The translations under genes and the position numbers were made by a program. Below are positions 6,569-6,854 of a stretch of DNA of 6,854 nt, one piece after another. This DNA is from JAVBUZ01 sp031554725. Its GTDB lineage: Bacteria; Bacillota; Clostridia; Lachnospirales; Lachnospiraceae. The notes below the pieces were generated by a model, which did not search any database, was not told the DNA's origin, and worked only from the letters and a program-made list of their open reading frames with translations. Each line of letters opens with the position of its first letter. Position 1 is the stretch's first letter. Where the stretch lies: positions 1 to 6,854 of the forward strand of contig JAVBUZ010000001.1 of the NCBI GenBank assembly GCA_031554725.1, read 5' to 3'.

Positions 6569-6854
6569 TTAACTCACCTCCCAGTAGGGATACCACATCA
6601 ATAATTTTTGTAAAAAATTCTTTTCTAGTCTCATTCCCTCTTTTTAGCTCTGTAAAAATCTGCCCATCCTTAATAAAAATAATTCTTGAAGCATAGCTTG
6701 CTGTAAATGCATCATGAGTTACCATTAAAATTGTGGCATTTAACTCTTCATTTAGATAATTAAAATTCTCCAAAAGTAATCTGGAAGACTTGGAATCAAG
6801 GGCCCCCGTTGGCTCGTCTGCAAGCACTAGCTTAGGGTTTGATACTACTGCTCT
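6555..6854 (-). CDS. bceA: BceA-type ABC transporter ATPase, C-terminal part only
   Basis: An open frame runs from the window edge to TAA at 6555-6557, giving the last 99 residues of an ABC ATPase; the Walker A, Q-loop and signature motifs lie outside the window. Visible are the Walker B segment KLVLADEP with its catalytic Glu, the D-loop GALDSKSS and the H-loop VTHD, in the usual order and spacing. The tail SRIIFIKDGQIFTELKRG followed by RKEFFTKIIDVVSLLGGE is typical of BceA/MacB-like ATPases paired with FtsX permeases. It would power the adjacent permease. The stop overlaps the permease start, pointing to translational coupling and balanced amounts of both subunits. The GTG inside the Walker B region is not a real start, since conserved sequence continues upstream of it to the edge. 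Confidence 0.93.
   Translation of the reverse strand, partial: RAVVSNPKLVLADEPTGALDSKSSRLLLENFNYLNEELNATILMVTHDAFTASYASRIIFIKDGQIFTELKRGNETRKEFFTKIIDVVSLLGGELNDVI
6575..6582 (-). promoter_or_regulatory. Ribosome binding site of the permease gene, inside the ATPase gene
   Basis: GGGAGGTG on the minus strand lies in the last codons of the ATPase gene (encoding part of LLGGE), 6 nt before ATG 6568. It supports that start and coupled translation of the two transporter subunits. Confidence 0.75.

Noticed and set aside
1..6854. CRISPR array, insertion sequence, tRNA or rRNA
   Set aside because: No spaced direct repeats, transposase-like frame, terminal inverted repeats or tRNA/rRNA-like sequence were seen.

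Overview
The window is AT-rich DNA of Gram-positive, low-GC type, most likely from a gut or rumen member of the Lachnospiraceae (Clostridia). Three things suggest this: purine-rich GGAGG ribosome binding sites, a very large secreted multi-module pectinesterase, and a BceAB-type peptide transporter. The family assignment is inferred from protein style, not from a marker gene. All genes lie on the minus strand, so transcription runs from high to low coordinates.

Region by region, in transcription order. (a) 6854-6555 is the C-terminal end of a BceA-type ABC ATPase, entering from outside the window. (b) 6568-4517 is a complete BceB-type FtsX permease of 683 residues whose start overlaps the ATPase end by 14 nt. 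Together they make a transporter of the kind that removes cell-wall-targeting antimicrobial peptides from their targets. (c) After an 80-nt gap holding a small stem-loop, 4436-3519 encodes a 305-residue, highly charged, mostly helical protein of unknown function with an apparent internal repeat. It is followed by a strong hairpin (3472-3509), taken as the terminator of this transcription unit. (d) 3518-2934 is a long AT-rich non-coding stretch with a perfect cre/LacI-type palindrome, two weaker cre-like sites and two further inverted-repeat clusters. It reads as a heavily regulated leader. (e) 2933-1 is the first 977 codons of an exported pectin methylesterase (CE8) whose C-terminus lies outside the window.

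The two halves look functionally separate: a peptide-defence or sensing unit upstream, and a carbon-regulated pectin-degradation gene downstream, insulated by the hairpin. The best points for a second look are the Arg in place of the usual first oxyanion Gln in the pectinesterase, the modular build of that enzyme, the operator-rich leader, and the unknown 305-residue protein.
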